From: CBDCWQ01 sp965223435
Lineage (GTDB): Bacteria; Myxococcota; Kuafuiibacteriia; Kuafuiibacteriales; Kuafuiibacteriaceae
NCBI GenBank assembly: GCA_965223435.1
Contig: CBDCWQ010000023.1
Coordinates: forward strand, 1,488,001-1,552,000
Reading direction: 5' to 3'
Length of the DNA stretch: 64,000 nt
Part shown: one piece after another, positions 44,788 through 54,200 of the stretch
How positions within the stretch are numbered: position 1 is the stretch's first letter
Layout of the letters: each line of letters begins with the position of its first letter
Program-made: the position numbers and the translations under genes
Notes under the pieces: model-generated
Told to the model about the DNA's origin: nothing
The model's database searches: none
The model's input: only the letters and a program-made list of their open reading frames with translations

Positions 44788-46599
44788 CTAGGCCGGGTTT
44801 TTGGGGATGTCTTCCTCCGACAGGGTTCCGAGATCGTTGGTTGCAATCAGGATGGCCATTTCCTCTTGGGTAGGCGGCTGGGAGGGCGATACCACCGCCG
44901 GAGGTTCAGCAGCGTCTGGGCTATTTGAGGGAGCGGCCTCCGGATGGGTCTCATTCGGTGAGGATGCTTCGCTTTTCGGGGTGCTTTCGGAGGCTTTGGC
45001 CGCTTCGCTTCTCAGGGAGGTCGCCATCTGCTCGAGGAGTTCGGGAAGGCTCTGAATGGTGCTCTTGGCACTCTTGAGGCTCGCGATTTCGGGGACCAGT
45101 TGGCCGTTGACTTGTTCGAGGAGACTGGCTTGCTGTTTGCACAAGTTGTCGAGGCCCAAGGTCACTTCTTCGCGTAGGGCTCCGATTTCTGACTCTACGG
45201 CGCCGACATTGGCCTGCAGGGCCTCGACGGAACTTTTGAGGGCCTCCATGCGCTCCCGCTGGGCATCGTAGCACACCTGCAGCTCAACCAATTTTTCGTT
45301 TTTCGCCGCGCTTTTGCTGATCTCCTCGACTTTTTGAATCTGCTCGTTGTGACTGGTCTGAAGGGCTTCGAGTTTCTTTTCGTTCTTCTCTTGTGCCTCA
45401 AGCTCGGCGGTCAGCATCTGGTGGATGTGTTTGGTTCCCGTTGCGGCGGTGGACTCCACTTGAGCGAGCTTGACCTCGATGTTGGCAAGGCGCTCCTCGG
45501 CATTGCTTTGGGTCTGTCCCAAAAGGAGGTTACGGATCTGTTCGAGTTCAGAGTTGGTCTTGGTCTGAGTCACAAGGGCCTCGGCGTTGGTGTGGGTTGT
45601 AGGTTCTGAAATGCGCTCGTTGGCATCGGCCGGGCGAGCTTCGTTGATGGCGTCTTCTTTTGTGGGTTCGGCGGTTTGTGCTTGGGGCGGTTCTGCGGGA
45701 GCGGCTGAGGCCACAGGCTTTGATACCGGCTCGTTCGATGCCGGGTCGGTCGACGCCGGCTTGACGGATGTCTGTTCGGCGGCGGTCTGTTCGGCGGCGG
45801 TCTGTTCGGCGGCGGTCTGTTCGGCGGCGGTCTGTTCGGCGGCGGTCTGTTCGGCAGCAGTCTGTTCGGCAGCAGTCTGTTCGGCGGCTGCCTGCTCGGT
45901 GGCCGCCTGCTCGGTGGCCGCCTGCTCGGTGGCCGCCTGCTCGGTGGCCGCCTGCTCGGTGGCCGCTTGCTCGGTGGCCGCCTGCTCGGTGGCCGCTTGC
46001 TCGGTGGCCGCCTGCTCGGTGGGCGCGGGCCCCTCGAGCGAAATCGGCTCCTTGGAGACGGTGTGGTCTTCCGAGAGGGCCAAGGCTTCGATGGCTTCCC
46101 CGATGGCGGCGAGGTTGGGGTCTTCAGCGTTTCTCGTTTCGCTCTCCATTTGGCCTTTGTCGGCGTTGGCGCTCGGCGGAGGCTCGCCTTCTGGCGTGTT
46201 TTTTAGGGCGGATGGGCTCTCGGGGGTCGCAGGCGGTGACAGGTCTTCACCGTGCACGCTCGCGATGAGAATGTCGTCCAATTCATCTTCCCCGATGGGG
46301 TCGACCAAGGGGATATCGTCGCTGGTGAGTGGTTCGTGACCCGCGGGCGCTGCGTTCGGGTCTGACCGCATGCGGAGTGATTCATCTATCATCGTCTGTG
46401 CGACGTCGGGGTCCGCCGCTTCCGGGGGCTTAGGGCCTGAGAACACCGCCATCGCTGCTTTGAGTTCGTCGGCGGATTCTTTTTCGTGTTCTGAGCCTTC
46501 GTTGGTCATGGCCGTCGTTGAGTTTTTGGGTTTGATGATCAAGTAGCTGGTTGAACCGGAGTCCGAATCGCTCGGCGTTCCATTTGAGTTGCTTCCCAT
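44788..46599 (-). CDS. acidic coiled-coil protein with pentapeptide tandem repeats
   Basis: The product of about 603 residues is soluble and acidic. After an N-terminal region rich in Asp/Glu/Pro (about residues 1-190) come 16-17 copies of a five-residue repeat (first TEQAA, then AEQTA). A helical coiled-coil region (about 350-530, heptads with KNEKKLEALQ, ESEIGALREEV) and a disordered Pro/Ser tail follow. No enzyme motif is seen. Such proteins may act as scaffolds. The ATG at 46599 follows AGGACAGG. It lies downstream of the FG-GAP lipoprotein on the same strand, after a hairpin. Confidence 0.75.
   Translation of the reverse strand: MGSNSNGTPSDSDSGSTSYLIIKPKNSTTAMTNEGSEHEKESADELKAAMAVFSGPKPPEAADPDVAQTMIDESLRMRSDPNAAPAGHEPLTSDDIPLVDPIGEDELDDILIASVHGEDLSPPATPESPSALKNTPEGEPPPSANADKGQMESETRNAEDPNLAAIGEAIEALALSEDHTVSKEPISLEGPAPTEQAATEQAATEQAATEQAATEQAATEQAATEQAATEQAATEQAAAEQTAAEQTAAEQTAAEQTAAEQTAAEQTAAEQTAAEQTSVKPASTDPASNEPVSKPVASAAPAEPPQAQTAEPTKEDAINEARPADANERISEPTTHTNAEALVTQTKTNSELEQIRNLLLGQTQSNAEERLANIEVKLAQVESTAATGTKHIHQMLTAELEAQEKNEKKLEALQTSHNEQIQKVEEISKSAAKNEKLVELQVCYDAQRERMEALKSSVEALQANVGAVESEIGALREEVTLGLDNLCKQQASLLEQVNGQLVPEIASLKSAKSTIQSLPELLEQMATSLRSEAAKASESTPKSEASSPNETHPEAAPSNSPDAAEPPAVVSPSQPPTQEEMAILIATNDLGTLSEEDIPKNPA
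45771..46020. repeat. 15-bp minisatellite inside the coiled-coil gene
   Basis: Sixteen full units of 15 bases plus a partial unit are seen. The first eight (plus-strand order) are TCTGTTCGGCGGCGG variants and the next eight CCTGCTCGGTGGCCG variants. Each encodes five residues on the minus strand, so copy number can change without breaking the frame. The two blocks are internally almost identical, suggesting recent expansion by slippage or unequal crossing-over. Confidence 0.97.
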
Positions 46600-46674
46600 A
46601 TTCAGTGACCTGTCCTTGAGCCGGGGGTGGCGTTGCGCCCCTGGCGATTGATCCAAAGGATACGAAATGCTTGG

Positions 46675-46691
46675 GGTGGCTACAAGCCACC
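46675..46691 (-). terminator. small hairpin between FG-GAP gene and coiled-coil gene
   Basis: GGTGGCT and AGCCACC pair around a three-base loop in the gap after the FG-GAP lipoprotein gene. A second palindrome (GTGGGCTATTTAACCCAC at 46723-46740) covers its stop codon. No U-tract is present, so this is a weak terminator candidate. Confidence 0.35.
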
Positions 46692-46727
46692 GCGCTTGCG
46701 CCTACATGGCGCTCCGAGGTGAGTGGG

Positions 46728-47957
46728 CTATTTAACCCACTGATTTCGCCACCAGGCCAACCTATCTCGAAGACCGAAATTGACGGTAGAGGTGATGATG
46801 TCAGGGCGCATGTCGTCGTCAATATGACCTGCCACGACCACCGATATCCCGCGATAGCCGCGGCGTACATCCTGCGGCGTCCACATGTTCTCGGCGTTCT
46901 GCACGTACACGGAAATTGTTCCGCCGCTTTGGGTCGTAGCGACTACATCAATGCGTCCGTCTTGATCAAAATCTGCGGCAGCGACCATAGGATTGTCGCC
47001 TTGACCCTCTCCGAATGCCCCAACGATGGTTTTTTCTTCCCAAGGGAGGCTGGGGCGTGCTTGGGGCTTGTACATTCGAATGGAACTGCTGCTGGTCTGA
47101 GTGAGTCCCACCACCAGTTCTAACCCAGGATCCTGGTCCAGATTCGCCAGCGCGAGCCCTGCGGGCGTGCCTTCCACTTCTTGGATGACACGCCTGGCGA
47201 AAAAGGGGTTGTCGTTGCGCAGGTTCGCAGGGCGGCGGTTTTCGTACCAAAGCACGATGCTCGCGGCGCTGACGATGACATCAGACACGCCGTCATCGTC
47301 GACATCAGAGACCAAAAGCCTGTTCAATCGCTCAAGATCGGCGTCTATGGGCAAGGCGGCGCTGAACTGGCCGCTCGCTTCGTTGCGAAACCAATAAAGT
47401 CCGTTCCCTTGGGGGTTGCCTTGGTCGTCCGCGACTTCGGTCCTTGCGAGGACGATATCCATAAACCCATTGCCGCTTAAATCGGCCAGTCCGATGGCTT
47501 GGGCGCCCCACTGACTCATGTCGACGACGTGTGTATTCCAGTCTCGAGCTGGATCGCCCGTGTTCTCGTACCAAACGAGCCCCCCCGGTGAAGCTTCGCC
47601 GCGGCTGCGGTCAAACAGGGCAAGTGCGGCGATATCTAGGTCCTGATCGCCGTCGATGTCGCCGACTGCGATGTCTCCCGCGACAATCTTTCCTGTACCC
47701 GAAACTTGAATGGGCACCCACTGGTTCCCCTTTCCGTCAATGTGAAAGTGGATCTGGACCGTGTCGCTGATGCTCGACGCGGAGACGATGTCGAGGTCGC
47801 CGTCGGCATCGATGTCTACGGCTTCAAAACTCTGCCCGCCTCGAATCTTTGCGTCGATGAGTGTTTCTCGAAACCCCCCTGTGACCACCGGGGTGTCGCT
47901 ACACGCGAGGAGCGATAGGCCGAGCGACAGGGCCGTCAAGGTATGAAAGGGTGCCAT
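46728..47957 (-). CDS. FG-GAP repeat lipoprotein
   Basis: The 409-residue product begins with a lipoprotein signal (LTALSLGLSLLACSD; lipobox Cys about residue 19). At least six FG-GAP/VCBS-type repeats follow with calcium-loop motifs such as DIDADGDLD, DIDGDQDLD, DVDDDGVSD and DFDQDGRID. This predicts a beta-propeller attached to the outer or inner membrane and facing outward, with unknown ligand. The ATG at 47957 is chosen because it gives the signal peptide; the longer frame adds 36 unlikely residues. It is upstream of the coiled-coil gene on the same strand. Confidence 0.88.
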   Translation of the reverse strand: MAPFHTLTALSLGLSLLACSDTPVVTGGFRETLIDAKIRGGQSFEAVDIDADGDLDIVSASSISDTVQIHFHIDGKGNQWVPIQVSGTGKIVAGDIAVGDIDGDQDLDIAALALFDRSRGEASPGGLVWYENTGDPARDWNTHVVDMSQWGAQAIGLADLSGNGFMDIVLARTEVADDQGNPQGNGLYWFRNEASGQFSAALPIDADLERLNRLLVSDVDDDGVSDVIVSAASIVLWYENRRPANLRNDNPFFARRVIQEVEGTPAGLALANLDQDPGLELVVGLTQTSSSSIRMYKPQARPSLPWEEKTIVGAFGEGQGDNPMVAAADFDQDGRIDVVATTQSGGTISVYVQNAENMWTPQDVRRGYRGISVVVAGHIDDDMRPDIITSTVNFGLRDRLAWWRNQWVK

Positions 47958-48141
47958 TGGCCGGGACAGTCTTAACCAAAGAGTCGGGTTCCCAGCAAGG
48001 GGGATGCATGATTCTTCGGAGCTCCGTTGACGATGCGGGTGCTTCTCTGCGCGTGTGTCTGTCACCTCGGCTCACTGGCCTTGGACTGCGGGATTCGCGA
48101 GGCACGGGGGTCGACGCAACGGATCTGTGGGATAAATCGCA

Positions 48142-48675
48142 ATGCGTGGGGTCATCGAGCAAACGTGGGATGGATGCGATGCGGAATCGCCCGCTCACGT
48201 CGCTTTTGAACTTCGGGCGGTGGCCAACGGGCTTGAGGTGGTCTGGGACGCACCGTTTTATGGAGATCCGCGGCCAGGCGGGCCTCCCGGCTCCTTCGAA
48301 GGCTTATGGCACTTCGAAGTCTTCGAACTTTTCTTGTTGGGTCAAGGGGCGCGGTATTTGGAGGCCGAGTTTGGGCCCCACGGGCACCATCTGCTCCTCG
48401 AGCTGGACGGTGTGCGTTCTCCTAAGCGTAGAGGCTTGCCTGTACGCTATGAGGCGCACATGGCCCAAGATCGCTGGACCGGGCGGGCGGTCATCGCGCG
48501 GCGGTTCTTGCCCCCTGGTCTCGGGCGCTTCAACGCGTATGCGATCCACGGCGCGGGGCCCTTGAGGCGCTACCTTGCGTACTGTCCGCCGAGGGGGGTG
48601 AAGCCCGACTTTCACCGGCTCGAATGCTTTGCGCCGTTGGAGCCTTCGCTTTTACTTGAGCTCGCGCCGGGCTAA
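48142..48675 (+). CDS. UPF0462 (C4orf33-like) family protein
   Basis: The 177-residue product matches the UPF0462 family known from animals and some bacteria: EQTWDG at the start, DAPFYGDPRPGGPPG, GLWHFEVFELF, YLEAEFGPHGHHLL, RFNAYAIHG and KPDFHRLE. The family resembles carbohydrate-binding beta-sandwich domains, but its function is unknown. No signal peptide is seen, so it is cytoplasmic. It is 21 bases upstream of the DUF2167 gene, possibly co-transcribed. Confidence 0.85.
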   Translation: MRGVIEQTWDGCDAESPAHVAFELRAVANGLEVVWDAPFYGDPRPGGPPGSFEGLWHFEVFELFLLGQGARYLEAEFGPHGHHLLLELDGVRSPKRRGLPVRYEAHMAQDRWTGRAVIARRFLPPGLGRFNAYAIHGAGPLRRYLAYCPPRGVKPDFHRLECFAPLEPSLLLELAPG

Positions 48676-48696
48676 GGGGCGTGGTACAACGGAGCG

Positions 48697-49611
48697 ATGA
48701 TTGTTCGCCGGATGGGGTTGAGTGCAGTGTTGGCGGTGGGCCTGTTGGGGGTGAGCCTCCCGCTCCTCGCCGAGCCCACGCCCGAGGAAAATAAACCTAC
48801 GCTTCCCGAGGGATTCGATTGGAAAACGGAAGGGGTCGGCAAGCTTGGGGATCGCGCTCAGATTGACGTCACCGAGGGGCATGTCTACCTGAACGGCAGT
48901 GACACCAGCAAACTGCTCCAGGCGATGGGTAATCTTTCGGACCACGACGAGCTCGGGCTCATCGGGAGTCAAGATCTAGAATGGTTTGCCGTCTTTTTCT
49001 TTGATGACGTTGGATACGTCAAAGACGACGACAAAGAAGAGCTCGACCAAAAAAAAATGGCGTCTGCCATCGAGGAGAACCTTGAACGCGGCAACGGGGT
49101 GCGCGAGGAAAGAGGCTTGGAGGCCTTGAATTTCGATGGCTGGGCTATGCCTCCTCGATACAACGAAAGCTCGAAACAATTGGAGTGGGCAACTCGGCTC
49201 AAGTCGGCCAGCGGGGTGAGTGTCAACTACAACACCCGCGTTCTGGGACGCAAAGGTGTGATTCGGGTGATCTTGGTGACTGACCCGGACAAGCTCGACA
49301 GCACCCTTCCGAACTACCAAAAGGTGATGGATGGCTTTTCATTCATAGAGGGGCAGCGGTATGCGGAGTTTCGGGAGGGCGATAAGATTGCGGAGTACGG
49401 CCTGGCGGCGCTGGTGGTAGGCGGGGCCGGGGCGTTGGCCGCCAAAACGGGGCTTCTGGCGGCCGTTCTCGCGTTCTTCAAGAAGGGCTTCAAGCTGATT
49501 ATCGCAGGCGTGGTGGGGCTTTTTGCGCTCATCAAGAAGTTCTTTACCGGCGAGCGAATCACGGACGATGCGCCGCCCCCTGCCGATGAGCCCCCAGAAC
49601 CCATCGCTTAG
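48697..49611 (+). CDS. DUF2167-family membrane protein
   Basis: The 304-residue product has an N-terminal signal peptide (about residues 1-25, ending LLAEP). A family-typical region follows (GKLGDRAQIDVTEGHVYLNG, TSKLLQAMGN, ESSKQLEWATRL, NYNTRVLGRKG), and a hydrophobic C-terminus (about 230-285) likely spans the membrane. DUF2167 proteins are widespread but uncharacterised. It ends 9 bases before the palindromic element at 49621. Confidence 0.85.
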   Translation: MIVRRMGLSAVLAVGLLGVSLPLLAEPTPEENKPTLPEGFDWKTEGVGKLGDRAQIDVTEGHVYLNGSDTSKLLQAMGNLSDHDELGLIGSQDLEWFAVFFFDDVGYVKDDDKEELDQKKMASAIEENLERGNGVREERGLEALNFDGWAMPPRYNESSKQLEWATRLKSASGVSVNYNTRVLGRKGVIRVILVTDPDKLDSTLPNYQKVMDGFSFIEGQRYAEFREGDKIAEYGLAALVVGGAGALAAKTGLLAAVLAFFKKGFKLIIAGVVGLFALIKKFFTGERITDDAPPPADEPPEPIA

Positions 49612-49620
49612 GGAACTGGA

Positions 49621-49787
49621 GCACATCTCATAACCTCCCGCGACCTCTGGACGACGCTTTTGCCGTCAGCTTGCCGGATCGGCTCTGCCTGTGGTCGGTT
49701 GCATATAGAGGATATGCGCCCTCCTCCTCCGGTAACCTGACAGCAAAATCGCTCGCCCAGAGCCTCACACTAGGTTATGAGATGTGC
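49621..49787. mobile_element. 167-bp palindromic element with 16-bp perfect terminal inverted repeats (MITE-like)
   Basis: GCACATCTCATAACCT at the left end is repeated exactly inverted at the right end. The symmetry continues inward with matches such as CTCTGG, CGCTTTTGCCGTCAG against CGATTTTGCTGTCAG, and TTGCCGGA against TTACCGGA, so about 60 bases on each side can pair. A small inner palindrome, GCATAT/ATATGC, sits near the centre. No protein is encoded. This is the architecture of a MITE or a solo pair of insertion-sequence ends. Clear target duplications are not seen. It sits between two co-directional genes and may also act as a transcript-end hairpin. Confidence 0.65.
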
Positions 49788-49805
49788 ACTAAAGGATAGA
49801 CCGGC

Positions 49806-50999
49806 ATGGATCCGGCACTGCTTCTCGTTGGATCACTGTTTCTGTTTCATCTGGTCGAAGGCGCTTTTTGGGTCCGTCGCAGCGCCTTTGTCTTTTTGAA
49901 CACCCGAAGAGGGTGGGTGATGGGTGCGACCTCGTCACCCCTCGGGAACGCGAACAATACCTTTGTTTTTGGCCGGCCCTGGCCTCCCCTTCGACCCCTT
50001 ACGGTGGTGGAACTTTGGCCGGTGACCTTTTTTGACAATGAAGTCGTCAACCGGTCCAAAGAGACCGTGGGTCTCGAGACCCTACCGCTTTTTGGGTTTC
50101 GGACGCTCGGGCCGAAGGAGGCCGCGACGGCTCGGGCTGACGGAAAGCGGGTCTTGGCCGGCGGGCGTCCTTTTGTCACCACCAGCAGCGGTGTGTTTTC
50201 GGTGCTGATCGCCGAGGCGCTTCGCGATTGGGCTGGGCGGCCTGAAGGGCAGCGCGCGAAAGTGAATGAGCAATGCAGACGGGCCCACGGTTCGGACTGG
50301 GTTCGGGCTCGTCTTTTGGCCTACGAGAGTGAGACTCGGTGGCTGAAATGGCTGTGCAATTTGGTGCCTATTGTGCTCATAGGCGCGGTGTACGGCATTT
50401 TCTTTGTGCATGCGTTTTTTGTATGGTGGCCGTGGGTGCTCGGGGTGTCGGGGGCTCTCCTTGTCGCATGCTGGGCCCTTTTTGTGCGCATTCATCGTCG
50501 GCTCTACCCCACGGTACGGCACGAACGCTGGTACAAACTTCTCTTGCTCGTGTCCGCGCCGCTGGCGACTGCGCGGTGTCATGTGTGGCTTGCCCGCGAT
50601 CTTTTTGCCGGGGCGCATCCCCTTGAGGTGGCTGGCGTTCTTCATTCCGACGAGACCCTGCGTGATCTGGCCGGTCGATTTTGGCGGGACATTCAACACC
50701 CACTTCGCCTTTCGGGCTATGTTCGTGTGCCCCAAGTCCCTTTGGCGAAGGCCCGCGAACGAGCGATGGCCGAGTTTCGAAGGATGTTGAAGGCAAGGGG
50801 GATTTCGGGCTCCGAGCTTGAAGTTCCCGCCGGCGAAGGGGACGCCGGATGTTCGGCTTTTTGTCCTCGGTGTCTCGAGTTTTATGCCCGCCCAAAAACC
50901 GAGTGCGTCGACTGCATAGGCGTGCAATGTCGCGCATTTCCGGCCCCGCGGCGTGCGAGTGGGGCGGGCGCCTTGCCGCGTACGGTACGGGATGGTTGA
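49806..50999 (+). CDS. multi-pass membrane protein with C-terminal Cys cluster, function unknown
   Basis: The 397-residue product has an N-terminal membrane segment (about residues 3-20), a soluble part of about 160 residues, then three hydrophobic segments (about 183-203, 208-228, 247-265). The soluble C-terminal region ends in paired cysteines (CPRC...CVDC) that could form a zinc ribbon. I do not recognise the family. It starts 19 bases after the MITE-like element. The 231 bases after it, before sucA, show no gene. Confidence 0.75.
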   Translation: MDPALLLVGSLFLFHLVEGAFWVRRSAFVFLNTRRGWVMGATSSPLGNANNTFVFGRPWPPLRPLTVVELWPVTFFDNEVVNRSKETVGLETLPLFGFRTLGPKEAATARADGKRVLAGGRPFVTTSSGVFSVLIAEALRDWAGRPEGQRAKVNEQCRRAHGSDWVRARLLAYESETRWLKWLCNLVPIVLIGAVYGIFFVHAFFVWWPWVLGVSGALLVACWALFVRIHRRLYPTVRHERWYKLLLLVSAPLATARCHVWLARDLFAGAHPLEVAGVLHSDETLRDLAGRFWRDIQHPLRLSGYVRVPQVPLAKARERAMAEFRRMLKARGISGSELEVPAGEGDAGCSAFCPRCLEFYARPKTECVDCIGVQCRAFPAPRRASGAGALPRTVRDG

Positions 51000-51230
51000 C
51001 GCGTGGTCGTGTCCGGAACCGAATCGGCGGGTTCAGAAGGGTGTCGCAGGGTGGACGGCACCGAACCCTGCGCTTGGGGTTTCTACGCGGCCGTTTGACA
51101 CCGCGCATGTTCCGGATCCCTGGCCTTGCCCGACGCGCGTCGACCGCTAAGGGCTTACGAGTGCATGAGCCGAAATCCCCGCCGGTGATCTGGGTTGAGA
51201 GCCTTCGCCTTCAGGGGTACATCCTCCCTC

Positions 51231-54200
51231 ATGGCATCGTCCATCGGCGCGCACAGTCTGCCTTTCGCGGAGGCGATGTACGCCAGTTACCTCAAAGATC
51301 CCGGGTCGGTGAGCGACGCGTGGCAGGCCTACTTCAAGACCTTGGGAGAGCCGGCGCCCGGCAACGGAGCGGGTCCTAAAAGGTTGGGGCCCACGTTTCG
51401 GCCCCCTGGCTACTTTGCCGCGAGGCATGCGGCCCCGGCCGAAGGGCCGTCCGGGCCAGGGCCCTCCCGTGCGCCGGCTTCGGTCGGGCAAGCGCCCTCG
51501 GCCCCCAAAGAAGTGCTTCGCCGCTCGGCCTCGGGTTTGGAAGATTTTGACCCTCTGCCATTCTTAAGGGCGCTTTCGATTTTCAGTGGCCTGCCCGAGG
51601 AGGTGCTCCAGGAAGTGGCCTCCATCGCAGAGGATGTGGCCCCGCGCGCCGGGGATGCCTTGGTGCGCGAGGGACAGATCGGGCGTGACCTCTATGTGGT
51701 GACCGAAGGGGCGGTCGAGGTTCAGCGTGGTGGGCGTATTCTTGCTGAGCTGGGCGTCGGTGAAGTGGTGGGCGAGATGGCGGTGCTCGACCACCAGCCG
51801 CGTTCCGCCGACGTGGTCGCCAAAAAGAACACCCGGCTGCTCGCCATCCATGGAGAGCGATTGCTGGTACTCCTGGAAACGCAGCCCTCATTGACCCGCG
51901 GTGTGATTCAGATGCTGACTCGGCGCCTTCGGGAAACGGGGTCGCGGCAAGACAGTGTAGACCAACTGATTCGCGCCTACCGGGTCCGAGGGCATCTCAT
52001 CGCCGACATCGATCCCGTGGGTCCCCCAAAGACCAATCCCGAATTGAGCCCGGATCATTACGGTCTCAAGGCGGGCGACTTGGATAGTGTTTTTTCGAGT
52101 GCAACCATTCCTGGCGCCGAAGTCATGAGCCTCAGGGCCATTTTGGCCCACCTTGAGGATACCTATTGTCGGTCCATTGGCGTTCAGTTCATGCACATTG
52201 ATGATCTGGCTATCAAGGGCTGGCTTCAGGAGCGGATGGAGAGCACCAAGAATACTTGTGAACTGAGTCAAGAAGAGCAGCTGAGGATTTTGACCAAGCT
52301 GACCGACGCTGAGATATTGGAGCAGTTCATCCACAAAAAGTTTGTCGGCGCCAAACGTTTTTCCCTGGAAGGCGCCGAAAGCTTGATCCCGCTTTTGGAC
52401 ATGGCCATCGAAAAGGCGGGTGTGCATGGTGTGGACGAAGTTGTTATCGGAATGGCCCATCGGGGCCGGCTCAATGTCCTCGCGAATATCATCGGCAAGA
52501 GCCCGAGAGAGATTTTTCGGGAGTTCGATGATAGCAACCCTGAGCGCTCTATGGGGCGAGGCGACGTCAAGTACCACCTTGGTTACAGCAGTGACCGGGT
52601 AACCGCCTCGGGCCACAGGGTACATTTGTCTCTTTGTTTTAACCCCAGCCACCTGGAATGCGTGAGTCCCGTCGTGCTTGGACGCGTTCGTGCCAAGCAG
52701 GATCGGTTTCGAGACGTCGAACGGCGCCGCGGCCTGGGGATTATCATTCACGGCGATGCGGCTTTTGCGGGGCAAGGCGTGGTGCCCGAGATGCTCAATA
52801 TGAGCGAACTGCATGGCTACCGGGTCGGGGGCACGCTCCACATCATCGTCAACAACCAGATCGGTTTTACCACGTTGCCCGAAGAAGGTCGATCCACGCA
52901 GTACAGCACGGACGTAGCCAAGATGCTTCAGATTCCCATTTTCCACGTCAATGGCGAGCATCCGGAAGCGGTGGCGCAGGCCATTCGTTTGGCCACCGAG
53001 TTTCGAGAGAAATTCCGAAAGGATGCGGTCATAGATATGCTGTGCTACCGCCGCTATGGTCACAACGAAGGGGATGAGCCCGCGTTTACCCAGCCGTTGC
53101 TTTACGAGCGGATTCGAAAGAGAAAATCGGTTCGAGAGGCCTACCTCGAAAACTTGTATGCGATGGGGGGGGTGACCCCCGAGCAGGCTGAGAAAATCGC
53201 AAAAGAGCGACGAAAAGCGCTGGAGGCAGATCTGGGCGCCGCGCGAGCCAATGACTATCAAGCGGTGGATATCAGCAGCGGGGAAGGCGTTTGGCGTGGC
53301 TTTTGCGGTGGGCGCGATTCGGGCGACGACAGCGCCTCAACGGGCGTGCCGCAAGAAGAGCTTTCGCGTTTGCTCACTCAGCTGACCCGCCTCCCTGAGG
53401 GTTTTGAGCCTCATCGCAAGCTGAAGCGCTTGCTTGACGGACGGGCGGCCATGGCCAGGGGGGAACGACCCTTGGATTGGGCCGCGGCGGAGGCTTTGGC
53501 TTTTGCCTCCTTGGTGGTTGAGGGGCACCCGGTACGGCTGAGTGGCCAGGACTCCGGCCGAGGGACCTTCAGTCACCGCCATGCGGTGCTGCACGACCAG
53601 AAGCTAGACCAAATTTATACCCCACTCCAACATTTGAGTGATGGGCAGGCCAGCTTCGAGGTGCGCAACAGTCCGCTGACGGAGACCGCGGTGCTTGGTT
53701 TTGAGTATGGCTACAGCCTTGACTATCCCGAAGCGCTTGTCCTCTGGGAGGCGCAGTTCGGCGACTTCGTCAATGTTGCGCAGGTCATCATCGATCAGTT
53801 TCTTGCCAGCGGAGAGGACAAGTGGCGTCGGCTCAGCGGTCTCACGCTTCTTTTGCCCCACGGGTTTGAGGGCCAAGGGCCGGAACATTCCAGCGCGCGC
53901 CTCGAGCGCTTTTTGGGGGCTGCCGCTGAAGACAATATCCAGGTGTGCAACCTGACGACGCCGGCGCAACTCTTTCATGCCCTTCGGCGTCAGGTGCTGA
54001 GGCCGCTTCGCAAACCCTTGATCCTGATGTCGCCCAAGAGCCTTCTCAGGCATCCCAAGGCCGTGTCGACTTTGGACGATCTATCGAACGGTCGATTTTC
54101 GCGGGTCTTGCCCGACGACGAAGTGGCTTTTGCCCCCTCGCGGGTGCAAAAAGTGTTGCTGACCAGCGGCAAGCTCTATTACGAGCTCTTAGCTGCCCGA

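Noticed and set aside
45587..46339. Plus-strand frame of Cys-Ser-Ala-Val repeats
   Set aside because: It is the antisense reading of the 15-bp minisatellite in the coiled-coil gene; the minus-strand frame has the better start and structure.
51888..53261. 457-codon minus-strand frame inside sucA
   Set aside because: Antisense to conserved catalytic E1 sequence.
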